DNA of 64,000 bases from Crocodylus rhombifer (lineage: Eukaryota; Chordata; Crocodylia; Crocodylidae), in assembly GCA_038503035.1 (NCBI GenBank), contig JAVSML010025186.1:1-64000 (forward strand), in the 5' to 3' direction. The notes below the pieces were generated by a model. The model was not told the origin of the DNA and did no database searches. It was given only the letters and a program-made list of their open reading frames with translations. Shown here in pieces: positions 35,375-47,928 of the stretch; position 1 is the first letter of the stretch; every line of letters starts with the position of its first letter. A program made the position numbers and the translations under genes.

Positions 35375-36390
35375 GGAACAGCAAACAGGCAGGAGAGCAC
35401 AAAAGCTCCCATGGATCACCAAAAGCATCTGGGAACGTCTCCTAGCCAAAAGGGAGGTGCACACCCAATGGAAGGGAGGGGCCATCAACAGGGAGGACTG
35501 TACTGCGGTTGCTCAGGGCTGCAGGGGGGAGTCAGGAAGACCAAGGTGGAGATGGAACTGGGACTAGCAACCCAGATCAAGGACAAGATCATTTTTTAAA
35601 TACATAGGGGGCAAAAAGAAGGTACTGTGTAATGTGGGGCCCCTGCAAGACACTCTAGGAAATCTTGTTGTCACACCAGATGACAAAGCTAACTGATTTA
35701 ACAACTTCTTCGCCTCCATTTTCCTGAGCAGGGACCGGATCAGCACTGAGGCCCCAAGGGAGGTGCACATAGGCCAAGGGTCAGTGAAGATATAGTCAGG
35801 GAACTTCTGGAGGGACTGGACATATGTAAATCAGCTGGTCCCAACAGTCTCCATGCTGAGGGAATTAGCTGAGGTCATTGTGGGACCCCTAGCACAGCTT
35901 TACGAGCACTCATGGTGTTCTGGTGTGGTGCCAGCAGACTGGAAGAGGGCCAACATGGTTCCCATCTTCAAAAAAGGGAGGAAGGAGGACCCAGGGAACT
36001 ATAGGCCTGTTAGTCTTACCTCGATCCTGGGTAAGCTTTTTGAGAGAATTGGCATATGTCCATGAGGGGCCACTGGGGAAGGTTATGCTTAGGGGCAACC
36101 AAAATGGGTTCATTAGAGGCAGGTCCTGTCTGACCAACTTGGTGGCCTTCTATGACCAGGTCACAAAATCCTTAGATGCAGGGGTAGCAGTGGACGTAGT
36201 CTTTCTGGACTTTAGGAAAGCCTTCCACACTGTCTCTCACCCCATTTTCATTAAAAAAAGTAGGGGACTGTGGTGTCGACACCTACATAATTAAATAGGT
36301 CACTAACTGGCTGGAGGGCCACACCCAGAGAGTGGTGGTGGGTGTGTCATTTTCAACCTGGAGGGATATGGGCAGTGGGGTCCCCCTGGA
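35375..36390 (+). mobile_element. CR1 LINE copy C, old fragment, plus strand
   Basis: Broken frames give PWITKSIWERLLAKREVHTQ (near 35410), YIGGKKK-like codons (35600), HSWCSGVVPADWKRANMVPI (35905-35965), DPGNYRPVSLTSILGKLFER (35990-36048), SCLTNLVAFYDQVT, VVFLDFRKAFHTVSH (36200-36240) and NWLEGHTQRVVV (36305). These are CR1 ORF2 pieces in order, from the endonuclease-RT linker to the middle of RT. The catalytic ADD box and 3' end are absent. Both ends are approximate. Confidence 0.8.
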
Positions 36391-37072
36391 CTCATGTCCT
36401 GCCCTGTGGCACTCTGCATGAGGCCAAGCCCTGCCCTCACACCTTCTGCGGCAGCCCACACCACACTCCCACCCACACCTGTTTTGGCACCACCCCAGCC
36501 CTGGCCAGTGTGCACAGCTTCCCAGCAGGGCTGCCTTCTACCCAGTCAGCCACCTGCAGGTAGCTGCTCATCGTGCTGGCCAGGTGGAGTGGGGGGCTGG
36601 GAGATGGAGCTGGACATACAAGGGAATGGTCTCTTAGTACATCTGAAGGTATCTTCTACCATTTTGCAACCTTGGCTTTCAAGGAATGCTGACTTTCTAT
36701 TATATTTTCTTATAGGTGTTTTAAAAGTGTTAAGATAAGAGGAGAATTAGAGAATACAAGTACCTTCAACTTGCTTAGAGGACATCAGAATGACCAAGGC
36801 AGACCTGGTGCCATATACAAAGAGTAAATCCTGTGTCTACCAATGCCGTTAGCAACTTTACTATAGACTTTCGGGGGGGCGGGGGGCAGGATTTCATCAA
36901 GATCTACCAGTGGTGAAGACTCCCAACCCTTCAAGTGGAAAGCAGTTTTACTTTTCAGAAGCGTACTCTCAGTGGTACATATACAATATGCTTTGAAAAG
37001 TTATTGTAGGCAGAGCTCTGCTTCATTCACGACAGATATTTGGAGGTATAGCATCCAATAAAGAGCATGTTT
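36391..37072. other. Non-coding DNA after CR1 copy C
   Basis: A GC-rich part (36391-36600) gives several overlapping frames without motifs. AT-rich DNA follows, with a G-run near 36871. No gene recognised. Confidence 0.5.
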
Positions 37073-37399
37073 GACAACACATTTGTTCACTTTCTCTTAT
37101 GATAAAACATCTTTATGGTGCAGGAAGAGCCTTAGCAACACTGTCATGGGGTGGGGCCCAGGAGCAGCCGTGATCTCCCCTGGCACCCCTACCGTGCCAA
37201 GTTGGGTCTCAAATGCACCCTCTCTCTCACCCGCCACATCTTGCTGGAATATTACTAATGGGAGGCTGCCTTATCATCCGCTTGGACACAGTGCCAAGTT
37301 TGTACTAGCCCCTACTCTGTACAGTGATCTGGTGCACCCCAACCCTATGGGCCACGCATGCCTCCGACCTCCCCTTTAGCATGCCCCAAGCCTCGCTGG

Positions 37400-37830
37400 T
37401 GTACCGGACGTTCTCGTGTCTGCATGCTCGCCCCTTCCTGGGGTCTCTCAATACGCGCACCCCCTCTCTCTGGGGTCCCTCAGTATGCGCACCCAATATA
37501 CTCGCCCCTCCCGGGCTTCTGTTCACCCTCTCGCCCTTTTCCAGGCTTCTCTCCTATAAACACCCTCTCCGGGGTCTTTCCAATATAAGCACCCCTCTCC
37601 CGGGGCCTCCCCAGTATACGCGCCCCCTCCGGGCCTGTCAAATGTACGCTCAGCCCTGTCCGGGCTCCTGCCCGCGCGCTCAGCCCTGTCTGGCTTCTAT
37701 TCTGTACGCACCTCGTCTCCGTCAGGTCCCTATCCACACGTCCACCCCTCTCCAGGCTTGTTCTCGCGCACCTGCCCCTCTCCGGGACTTTAATCGCGCG
37801 CTCGCCCTTCTCCGGGACTTTGCGCCAGTA
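37400..37830 (+). repeat. Degenerate minisatellite, unit about 30 bp
   Basis: Units follow a loose pattern of a CGC-containing start, a run like ACCCCTCTC, CGGG or TGGGG, then CTT or CCT with T/A-rich end. Examples are GCGCACCTGCCCCTCTCCGG, GCGCGCTCGCCCTTCTCCGG and ATAAGCACCCCTCTCCCGGG. I count about a dozen. CpG is frequent, unlike the flanks. Confidence 0.6.
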
Positions 37831-37904
37831 GGGTGCCAATCGCTCACCCTGTAGCCTCCTATTCTAATCTGCCCTCCCTGGGGCTTCTCGTGTGCTGCCC
37901 ACTC

Positions 37905-38000
37905 TGGGCCTTGTCTTGCACTTCTCGCGCCCCTCGCCCTCTCTGGGGCCTACGCTGCGCTTCTCGCACCCCTCGCCCTCTCTGGGGCCTACGCTGCGCC
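37905..38000 (+). repeat. Three tandem copies of a 40-50 bp unit
   Basis: GCACTTCTCGCGCCCCTCGC, GCGCTTCTCGCACCCCTCGC and the following CCTCTCTGGGGCCTACGCTG recur in tandem, the second and third units almost identical. This indicates recent local duplication. Confidence 0.75.
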
Positions 38001-38630
38001 TGGCAGAATACCGCCCCCCACGGAGCCAGGGTCACAACACCCCACAACGTCGCACCTCTCTCCGGCGTGCACCCGCAGTGCCAGCTCTGGCACCAATCGC
38101 TGTGCCTTCCCAGGGCACCCAGGAACCCCCCCACTGGGGAGCTCCTAATGAGGCCTCCTCCATCCCCTACAGCCTCTCCCGGTCCTCCAGTTTTATACAA
38201 ACAGCCCAACAGCAACTCAAAGCTATCAGCCAACTGGCTCTAACTCAAAATAAGCCTACCGGCCATAACATTCCGCGCCACCCTGGCTCTCCTTCAGGCC
38301 TTCGTAACAGAGGCCTCTCCATCTCGTTTCCACACATAGGTGCTCAAATGTTCAGGCAGCTCTGCTTGCTCCTGCCTCTTAGGCTGTCAGAAGGGAACTG
38401 CTGCTAGGCTTTGGCCTGGGCTGTTTATAAAGGCCTGGCCCTGCCCCCTCTGGTCATGTGACCAGCCTGGCTGCTCCAGCAACCAACACCTGTGCTGTCT
38501 CAGGGAGCTTCAGCTGCCCTTATTCCTAATGTCAGTAGCAGGCACCCTAGTGCCCTGCTACAAACACATTTATTTACTCTTTTACTCCGTAACGTCTTTA
38601 TGTTGCAGGAAAAGTCTTGTAGCAAATTGA

Positions 38631-41600
38631 GAACTGCACCAGAGCAGATTAAACAGAATCCAGGCCCTACAAAAACACACACTGCATCTTAAAGGAGGAG
38701 TTCCCTTGTTTATTTTTCTCTGTGTCTAATCCCTTGATACTCCCTAGGCTGAAAGATGACAGTCTTTGTTGTCTGAGTGAATAGCACCTAGTACTCAGGA
38801 ATGCTGGCCTATTACTAGATCTCTTGGGTACAATGAACAATAACTGCATTCAGTGTAAACTACAGTAAACTGCTGTAATGCAAAATGAACAATGTATACA
38901 ACAATTTATTTAAAAAGCAAATACAACTGATAAAAAATAATGGAAATAAAGCAGTTTGATTAAACAACAACACTGCTTTTCCTCACATGAGGCAGGCCCC
39001 TTTCTGAGCTAGTAGGAGACATGGACAGGACTAATGATTTGGCCAGGAAGAAGTTTGCATCTCTTAATATTTTATTTCATTGTCTTTTACTACTTTATGA
39101 TTACATTATTTAAATCTTTGTGTGCTGTGTTAACATACCTTAGAGATGGTGCTTTCTGAAAAATCTGAATAGTTTTCAAATGATTCCATCACAAGAGAGC
39201 AGCATGAAATATATAGGACTTTATTGCTCATGGATAAGTTATATAAATTCAATTTACAGTTCTCTAGAAATTGTTCCTGAAGAAAGCCTATGGAGTTTAA
39301 TTGAAAGTGACATCTCCATTATTATAAATGTTGATTTAAAATTTCATTTTTAAAATAATAATACTCCATTAAATTCAATAGGACCCTTTCCTTAAGGGTG
39401 ATGGGTAACATTTTCAAAGCAATTGAAGATCCTAACCCTATCTTCAGAAGCATTGGAGTTGCATAAGAGCCTGCCCTGTTTATTTCTAATGGGACTTAAG
39501 TTTCTAAGTCACTTAGGCTCTTTTAAAAATGTTAACTGTAACCTACTGAGATTTCAAGCTTTAAAAGTACCTATGGATTTTGAATTCTGACCTTGGAGTC
39601 ACCATGGCCTTGATTTCCAGAAGGGCTGAGTAGCTGTAATTCCTATGGAAGTTCATGAAAGCTGCAGGACCCAAATATCCCTAAATGTCAGAGCCCATAA
39701 ATTTTAAGTTGAGAACACAAGGAAGAAGTATTGGCTTTGTAGTTATTTAAATTACCAAACCACTACATTGAAAACTGTTTTTTTTCTATTCACTCAGACA
39801 GTCACTGCAAAATTATCTGCATGTCTGTGCATTAGCGAAAATCATGTACCATAGAAGGCACCAGTTTTGGGTGAGGTAATATCTGTTAACATATTCATAA
39901 CTATTCCAGCGGAGGAACAAGGGATTAGACAGCCAGCATGTTTTCAAAAGTCATGGTTATGAGACACAACAAAAAAGACCAAGCCTTGCAACTCACTTCC
40001 TATAGGCTATGGGTTATCGATCCTGGGAAACAGGAAACCCAAGATGTTTACAAATTTCTTCTACTGATGTTATACTGTGATTTTATATCTAACTTGTATT
40101 TTTTCCATTTGTGGCCTGCTTAAGATGCAGGTCTCAGGTATGCACCTGTCTAACTCTCCTGCCACACCTTGAGGATGTATCCCCTGAAGGGGTCTCAAGT
40201 CAGCCTTTCTTGGGATAAAAATAATCTGCCACATCTCTGTGAGGCCTGAACTAATGCTGGCACTCTGCACATTTCACAGATATATTCTTTTTTTCAGGTA
40301 AGGTACTTCCTACTTAACAATGAACTATTCCAAACCTAGCAGGATTGCAATCTGAGCCTTTGTGGGCCTCTCTCTAATCGTTAACTGCCTACTTAAAGAT
40401 CCCCCCCAACCACAGTATACCAGGAGTCCTTTTTTGTACTGACCCCACTGTCTGCTAAGAAGTCCTTTCATGGTTTGTTCCCCATAGCGCAGAACAACTA
40501 TCTTTTTCTAGATGCTCAGGAACCTGGGCCCACCAGTCTCCCTCACACCCCAGCCCAGATCGTAGCTGACTGGGCAATGACATGCTCTACCCCAACTCAG
40601 CTATGCTGTGGTACAGTGCAGTGCATGATTCCCTGAGCTAGGTCCATACCTGCTGAGCCCCAGCATGGAGATCTCCTATCTGGCCAATGAAATGCAATCA
40701 GTGCCATGCAGCTGTGAGTCATTCTCCAAGCCTGTTCAACCTGGAAGTCTGGGCACACCGTGCAATCCTCTGCTCCACAATCTGGGTTTCTGCTCCAGCC
40801 TCTTATCAGGGGCCATAAAATGGTGAGATTCTGTTATAACACTGTCAGACCACCAAACTGCCCAAATTTACTCTTCCAAAATTCAAGCTACCTGAAATTG
40901 CTATTTCCGATTGAAAAAGTAGGCCAAACTGTAGGGTTTTTTCCTAAAGCTATTGACATTTTAAGAGCGAAGAGTTCCATTTCCAAAGCACTGAATATGT
41001 AAGGTGCCAATAGCTCAATGTCAAATGTTTAGTTTAATAGAAATGTTCATTGCAAGTAATCTGGGAGACCTTTCAGATGAGCAGAGAAGCATTCTGTGAA
41101 ATCAAGTGACAATCTAGTGAAAAAATGTACCCTTGCAAAAATATTTCTCCATTCAACACATCATGTACTAAGAAAGCTCAATTAATTTGCTCAAAAAGTA
41201 ATATTATTACTTCTCATCCAAGAGGCAAGAAAAGAGAGGAAGAATTATGTTGAAATGCCTGACTGTTAAACAAAGTCTTGTGCCCATTTTCAGCAGTGTG
41301 CAGCTTTGCCCTGAACTGACCCTTTCTCAGCAAAACAGAGATGAAATTAATGAGCCTAATGACAGGCAAATAGAAAAAGGAACACACTTGTTGGTTTCAT
41401 GTTGGTGTTCAGACAGAAGGGAAATCTACTCTGATACCAACTTAAACATAAAGGACTGCCAGCTTTTCTTCAGACTTAAGGCTATACAGTAACAACTTAT
41501 GACAGAGACATCATTGGGTCTCTCAACAGGTGGCTTTGTTTGAATATCCCTGTGCATTAAGTCAACAAGTTGGTGGGTCCTGCATGGTGCCACTGGGAAT

Positions 41601-41852
41601 GGGCAAATTAACTGCAAGGCTCATGGGGTCTCTTGACACTTCTGTCTTTTATAGTGAGAGGGCGAATCTGGTGCACATTCATCTGGACTATATCAGGCTG
41701 CCAACCCTTTTCTATGTCCTCAAGAACCCCACGCTGGCTCCATTTCCCCCCAGCACATTTTCATCTATTCACACCTTGTAGATGGGCCACCAAAGGCTTC
41801 TTTGTCAACTTCCTCCTGAACCTGACTAAGCTGCCATCCAGCAGGGAGAAGT
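38631..41852. other. AT-rich non-coding DNA, nothing recognised
   Basis: I find no open frame with known motifs and no transposon terminus or RNA gene. It reads as ordinary intergenic DNA. Confidence 0.6.
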
Positions 41853-42315
41853 ATCATAGAATCATAGAAGTAGGGTCAGAAGGGACCTTATAGATCTTCA
41901 AGTCCGACCCCCCTGCCTGGGCAGGAGAAAAGACTGGACTCAAATGAGTCCAGCCAGGTAGTCATCAAGCCTCTTCTTAAAGATCCCCAGGGTAGGAGCC
42001 AGCACCACTTCCCTAGGAAGTTGGTTCCATCTCCTAGCTGCCCTAACTGTGAAGTAGTTCTTGCGGATGTCTAATCTAAATCTACTCTCTAATAACTTGT
42101 TGCCATTGTTCCTTGTCATGCCAGGGGGCGCTAGGGGAAACAGTGTCTCCCCTAAACCCTTCTGGTCCCCCCTAGTGAGTTTATGGACAGTCACCAGGTC
42201 CCCCCCCTCAGCCATCTCTTGTGAAGGCCGAACAGGTTAGGTCCCGCAGTCTTTCATTGTAGGGTCTGCCCTGTAGTCCCCGGATCATGCGGGTGGCCTT
42301 CCCCTGGACCCTTAT
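41853..42315 (-). mobile_element. CR1 LINE copy E, 3' end fragment, minus strand
   Basis: The left side carries the tail (ATCATAGAATCATAGAAG) and the GGTCAGAAGGGACC 3' UTR. The reverse strand encodes the ORF2 C-terminal end over 41940-42215: TRGDQKGLGETLFPLAPPGM, SRFRLDIRKNYFTVRAARRW and NQLPREVVLAPTLGIFKKRL. The 91-codon frame is open to its natural stop, but the copy is 5'-truncated at about 42315. Its different tail unit shows it is another subfamily from copies B and D. Confidence 0.88.
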
Positions 42316-45124
42316 AGCTTATAACTGAAAAAGGTAGTTCAATGGAAGAGTATGCTGTGATTGTAAGACCTAGTTCCATTCCCTGGCTCTCACGGGCTTT
42401 GTCAGAGTTTCTGTAGGCAGCCTCTGAGAGTGCTGGGGGGACCCTGACAAAAGTTCTCTGCTAGGTGACCCTATCCTGAAGCCTGAGTTTTAGCAGATTC
42501 CTGTTTCATTAATGGATTAAATGGCCCAAAGAAGATGCCCAAAGTTGCAATATAAAAGGGTCAGTAACTCTTAAAAGGTGTTCAGTGACAGAACACAATC
42601 ATGTACCAACCTCAGAAGAAAAAAAATACAGGTTGAAAATTAAGAGATGGTGACCCTGCTATTAGGAAAAGAGGGGGAAAGAATAACATAGCTACTCCTA
42701 TTCTTGAAAATTGAGAAGAACTGGAATTCAACAGTTCTTCTGATGTGCAGGGGACACCCAGAGGGACAGAAAACATTAATTAATGAAGTAGCTTATAACT
42801 GAAAAAAGTTCCTGGTGCACAAGATGAAGTTCAAAAGAGAGATTTCTAGGATTTGAAGGCAATTTTAGTACACTTTTTTCCCCTGAACTCATCCTTTTCA
42901 ATGAAGAGAATCTACATATTTCATACCTGCCAGAGCTCTTCTATTTCTGGCAGAATCACCTGTTTTGTTTTCAGATTCCTTTTCATTTGCCTGAGGCTCC
43001 AAAGACCTTAACATCTTGCTTTAGAAGTGAATACTGAAAATACATCAAAGACTCCTGGCCCCCCTGTTCTCCTTGCATGGAATCACTGTAATAAACATGG
43101 ATGTAGGTCTCTACCATAAATATGTATGGTAGCTTGCAGTTAGTGCTCAGCACAATATACCAAGATACCTTACAGCATTTTGCCAATGGCCACATTTCAG
43201 GGTAGAGTTAGAGCAGTCAACAAGTCATACTAAAGCAACAGGAGCCATGTTGCTAGGATCTGGTACAGTTAGTTTGCCATTTTGTTCTGTGCTGTCTAGT
43301 TAGTGAAAATTGTTTTGGCAGGGTTTTCCCCTGCCTTGGTGACTGACCTACTGTATGGCCTTAGGTGAGTCACTTCCTTTCTAGGTGCCTGTTTTCCTTC
43401 CTGTTCTGTGCCTCTCCTCATCTCATCTTTTGTTTGGTCTAATTGCACAATATGCTTCTTGTGAAAGGGATGAGCATTTATGATGCATTTGTGACATCCC
43501 AGTTACCAGATCCTCTGGGTACTACTGTAATACAAATCACAACAATAATCAATAATTCTATAAAAATGCCTCCCTCAGTAAGAACTAAGAACTGCTCCTA
43601 TCTGTTCCCAACACTGGTGTTTCCTTCAGCTCTGCCCAGGTTAGACTGTCCCCTCTGCCAGCGATGCAGGTATTATATAGCTCTTAGCTCCTCTGCCTTC
43701 TGAGCTGAGGGATCACAGCAGGTCATTACCTAATTCATTGTCACCTGTTCATTATTTGGGGCTCTGCTTTCTGACTCTACTGCCTAGCCCTACTTTCAGG
43801 AACAGGGCTTGGCCCATAACAATACCAGAAAGATAAGGAGGAAAAATAGTTGCTTGGGCAAGATCAAGAGAGAAAGAAAAAGAAGGAGAAACTTTAAACA
43901 TCTCAAGGTATCACATATAAGTACTCAAATTTGCCATGTAGATAATAGTCTCCTCAGACTCCCCCTTCAATTTTCATTACTTCGTTCAAACTCCCTCAAG
44001 CTCCTCCAACAGATACACCTCTAAGTGACTTGCTATAATCTTTAGTGGAACTTATTATATCTAACAGAATCACCCCTACTCTCAGCCTTATGCACCACAT
44101 TCATTAAAGGTATTGATGCCATTCAAATTGCATGGAAAGAAGTAAACAATAACAAAAATAGTGTTAGAAAGCTAGGGATGAAAGTACATTGCCAGAAAAT
44201 TACCTAATTCCCGCCCAAAAACATAATACTGTTTCTACAAAGGCAAGCTACTGTTTCAAACCTCCCCAGATGTTGGAGCTTCTGGAAACCCATAGTTAAA
44301 CAATCCAGCAACCACTTCTCCGTTGCCTTACAATTCTTTATCACTCACCATCGTCACAAATGACCCACATAACAGAAGCATTCCTTTATCTTCTATATAT
44401 CAACTGTTCACATTAGTACTTCCCCTGGTGACCAAAACACCAAAGAAAGAAGACGATGACAACACCACATCTTGTGATTGTACACCTTTCTCAGTCAAAA
44501 AAAAAAATTGTTTTATGTTTCACCAAGGTAGGAAATATAGGATCATGGTCATGTACTTTACATACAGGAAAACAGGCCTTGAAAACTAGTTTAGGGAACA
44601 TTTGTTATTCATAAACCTTTGACATTTTAGAGATTTGATTAGTTTTCTGCAGGCAGAGGGTGATTTGTTCCATTTATCCACCTGGGATTTTTTATTCAGA
44701 AACTAAATTAAAGTGACTTTAAAGCACAAGATTTGTTTCTCTGTCTAGCTTCAGCAAATTCAGTAATTAAATTTGCTTTTATATCCTGTTGTATGAACCT
44801 GAATAACTAGGCAAGTAAGAAGTAGCTGTGGCACGAGTATTGAGTTTAGAGTGGTCTTAGTGTTGCAGCAGTCACAACAAAAAGATGGGGGAAAAGTGTC
44901 TTCTGGGTGAGACAACTATCAGATGTAAGAAACGTATCCCAAGGAAAGTAACAAACTGCATCAGTTGACTAAATTAAAACTAGACTGGAATATGTTAGTA
45001 GGGGACAAATATACCAAACATAAGTAAATGAAGTAGATAATTCCAGGTCAAACTTTTATTGTTTGTTACCAGCATTGTTAATGTTTAACAAGGATTTTAT
45101 CACCTAGAGTATATTTATTTATGT
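42316..45124. other. Non-coding DNA with a MIR-like piece
   Basis: Apart from a MIR-like stretch at about 43330-43430 I recognise nothing. Small frames lack motifs. Confidence 0.55.
43330..43430 (+). repeat. MIR-type SINE fragment
   Basis: TTGGTGACTGACCTACTG, TGGCCTTAGGTGAGTCACTT and TCTAGGTGCCTGTTTTCC follow the order of the MIR core (GTGTGACCTTGGGCAAGTCA style). It is short and diverged. Confidence 0.5.
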
Positions 45125-45228
45125 GAGAGGCAAGATTTCTTGTGGGTGGTATCTTTTATTGAACAGTTGTATGGTTGGTAAAAGACATAAGCAAGCTTTT
45201 GAGTATCACAGTACTCTTCCTCTGGTAT
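45125..45228. repeat. Partial copy of the recurrent hairpin repeat
   Basis: GAGGCAAGATTTCTTGTGGG, GGTATCTTTTATTGAACAG and CAAGCTTTTGAGTATCACAG match the left arm and head of the repeat family seen at 25046 and 57950. It abuts the LINE tail that begins at 45228. Confidence 0.5.
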
Positions 45229-45384
45229 CATTTATTTATTTATTCATTCAGTTTATCTGACACCCTTCCCAACAAAGGCTCAGGGCACCTTACGACAGAA
45301 TGACTAGTAAAATAGGACAATGAACAAGAAAAGAAAACTTAAAAGGCAACTAAACTATCCACATACAACAGAACCCCCCTAAAC

Positions 45385-45977
45385 CAGGGATGTGCAACCA
45401 TCAGGCCATATCTGGCCCATGGCATCATGTCATCTGGCCTGCAGGGCTCCCTATGGATCTGGAAATTTGGTGGTGGGGGAGCGATCACTCTCCTGCTGCC
45501 AAATTTCTAGACCCATGGGGAGTTCCAGGTCCTGTGTGCTGGATGGGGCACCTGATCCCAGTACACAGGGCTGGACAATTCAGCACCAGGCCCCAGGGCC
45601 CAATCCCAGTATTGGAGGCTGGGAGGGGGTGGCACCAGGGCCCCAAGACCCAATCCTGTCATGCAGGGAGTTCAGGGAGGCAGTGATGTCCATCCTCCCC
45701 ATCCCCAATCCAATCCTCACACATGGGAGAGAAGAAGGGAGTGACACTGGCCCACAGGACCCAATTCCACCACATGGGGGGAAGAAAGGGGGCAGTGTGG
45801 AGCCCCCAAGGCCCAATCCTGGCATGTGGGGGACAGGTACTGGTTCCAAGGGGATCAGTCCCAGTGCACAGGGAAGGAAACGGGTAATGCTGGACCTGAG
45901 GGCTCAATTCAGCCCACAGACCAACCTTGTACCACTCACTTATCTGGCCTGCAGGGTCCTAAGGTTGAGCACCACTG
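45385..45977. mobile_element. Non-autonomous hAT-like element in the LINE
   Basis: The left end is CAGGGATGTGCAACC. The right end, read on the other strand, is CAGTGGTGCTCAACC, an inverted pair matching at 11 of 15. The flanks are CCCTAAAC (45377-45384) and CCCTAAGC (45978-45985), 7 of 8. The termini are of the widespread hAT (Charlie-like) type. The interior has near-tandem phrases (CCCAATCC, GGCCC) and no transposase. Long frames here on both strands are not genes. Confidence 0.8.
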
Positions 45978-46339
45978 CCCTAAGCAATATCCCAGCCTAG
46001 CTTTTTTTGCTGAAAAGCTGCCCAAACAGGAAGGTCTTGCAGCATTTCTGAAAGATGTCCAGGTTTGGGCTCTGGCAGGCCTCTATAGGGAAGAGGTTCC
46101 ACAGCTGAGGAGCAACTGCTGAGAATGACTTCCCACACATTTTAGCCAGACAGATTTTGTGCATTGATGATACTTGCAGGAAGTTATTCTCAGCTGAACT
46201 TAGGAATTACAATGGGGTATATGGGCGTAAGCTGTCCCTTAGGTATGTAGAGCCCAGGGAGTTTAAGGTTTAGGGTTAAAACCAGGACCTTGAATTTCAC
46301 TTGGGAAGCTAGTGGGAACCAGTTCAGGCTCTGAGGGTG

Positions 46340-46530
46340 CACCCTCATATTAATATGACACAATAAACTCTGACCCATATTGCACTGGAGTTTATTGCTC
46401 CCGGGGCCACGTTTACATGCGTGCCCAGGACTGCAGCACATTGAGCCAGGTTGGAGCAGCCCCACCTGGCAGGGGGCCTAGGGGATGAAAGGGAATGACA
46501 AGTCCTTTCCTATTACCACCCTATTGCACC
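46340..46530. repeat. Dispersed repeat shared with 8383-8560
   Basis: GGAGTTTATTGCTCCC, GTTTACATGCGTGCCC and GCACATTGAGCC occur in the same order and spacing as near 8440-8500. It sits between two parts of the LINE. Confidence 0.5.
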
Positions 46531-46860
46531 CCCTTGCTAGGAAAGGGTGGAACAAATATCCACAAGATCACATAAACACTTTATCAGCACCTCATGGTCG
46601 ACTGTGTCAAACACTGCTGAAAGGTCTAGTATAATTAGCATGGCACAGTTTTCCCTGTCAATCTCCAGGCAAAGATCATTGACCAAGGCCATGATCACAT
46701 TCTCTGTACTATATCCAGGATGACAAGGGTCCATGAATTCAGTGGTATTCACATCTACCTGGAGTTTTCCAGCAACCTCAATTACCTTTCCCAAAAATGG
46801 ATGGTTGGAGACAAGGTGATAACTATCTGGGAAGTCAGTGTCAAGCAACAGTTCCTTGAG

Positions 46861-47928
46861 TAAGGCCTAGACAATCACAGACTTAAGAATGTACCCTGCC
46901 CATCTGAAGAGAGTCACTGGTCACGCCCACCAGCAGAGGCCCTAGTCTTGTATGGCTGGCTTTTACAAGTCAAGAGAGGCATGGGTTCAGTTCACAAAAT
47001 GGTCATCCTCATCCCTGCAAGCACATTCTCTGCGTCAGTGGGGGGTAGCAATGTAAAACCATCCATATAAATAGGACAAGACTGAGCTTCTTTATCTCTA
47101 CACTCTGACTCTGCAACAAATGTGGTGGTCCAAAATGCTGGCAATTTTCTCTGAAAAGTAGATGCAGTAAACTGTGTGGACCTGTAGCTTCCTGAAAGGA
47201 TGGTGTATGAGACGCCAAAATAGTTTTTCAAGGAAAACGATGGAAGCTTTAATCAATTATAATATTTAAAACAAGACTTGGCAAAGCTCTTAAATTAGCC
47301 TGACCTTTCTACACTGAAGAATATGACCATAGATTCTTCTCTGCCACCTGATAACAATACTCATTTACTTGTATATCATTAGAACTGGCTGTCTCTTCAG
47401 TGATGTCAGCATGGCTATACTTGCTTATATTACTATTTTTATAATGAATTATTTAGCCATTAAGATAAAGTTAATCTTGCTGTGATTTACTTTTCACAAT
47501 ATTTTAATCTGTCATTACTGTTCTGGAATTAACCATCTATTTTAGATTTCCTATTGCTTAGCATAAATATATTTGACCTATTGGTCTCATGATTTTAGAA
47601 CTGAAATTTAGCATAGGAAAAATACTATGTAAGGTCTGTGGTATGTCTGACATGTTTGAAAAGTGGTAATGGAAGATTGAATGATATATGTATGTGACAA
47701 TGTGAAGGACGACAGTCCTTTCGCAGCAGGTGAAATCGCCTTCTGTAGTTTAACAGTTAAAGGTTGCAGCGACGTCAAGTCAATAGTCAAGAATTACCAA
47801 ATACTAAATCATGCCTTCACCCTAATGTCTGAAGACTACAAACAACGACCCCCCTGAAGATTACAGGCCACAATGACAGAAAATCACATCTTACCAATCC
47901 CAGACTGCCAACATGACAAGGAGGATGA
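46861..47928. other. AT-rich non-coding DNA, nothing recognised
   Basis: No motif-bearing frame, RNA gene or repeat boundary is seen. It ends where the CR1 copy D tail begins. Confidence 0.55.

Larger units (their letters stand above)
37073..38630. repeat. GC-rich, CpG-bearing block between related direct repeats
   Basis: A segment of about 65 bases at 37073-37140 (CTTTATGGTGCAGGAAGAGC, AGCAACA) recurs in the same orientation at about 38558-38625 (CTTTATGTTGCAGGAAAAGT, AGCAAA). Between lie 1.4 kb of GC-rich sequence, including a degenerate array of about 30 bp (37400-37830) and a block of three larger repeats (37905-38000). A TATA-like TTTATAAAGG occurs at about 38427, and a hairpin at 38535-38561. 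The layout suggests an LTR-like or satellite-like repeat unit with a partial second copy. Frames of 100-176 codons here read out the array and match nothing I know. Confidence 0.5.
45228..46860 (-). mobile_element. L2/CR1-like LINE fragment, minus strand, interrupted
   Basis: The left end is a (TTTA)n-like tail, followed by ACCCTTCCCAACAAAGGCTC, a familiar reptile LINE 3' end. After the hAT insertion it resumes with 3' UTR phrases (CAAACAGGAAGGTCTTGC, GGAACCAGTTCAGG). The reverse strand at 46537-46848 then encodes an RT piece, GYSTENVIMALVNDL and ILDLSAVFDTVDHEVLI, which holds the first catalytic Asp in the style of L2 and jockey-like elements. A second repeat (46340-46530) also appears to be inserted. 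It is strongly decayed. I do not assign the exact family. Confidence 0.6.

Noticed and set aside
37324..37854. 176-codon open frame rich in Pro, Ser and Leu
   Set aside because: It translates the degenerate 30-bp array, and other frames across the array are equally open.
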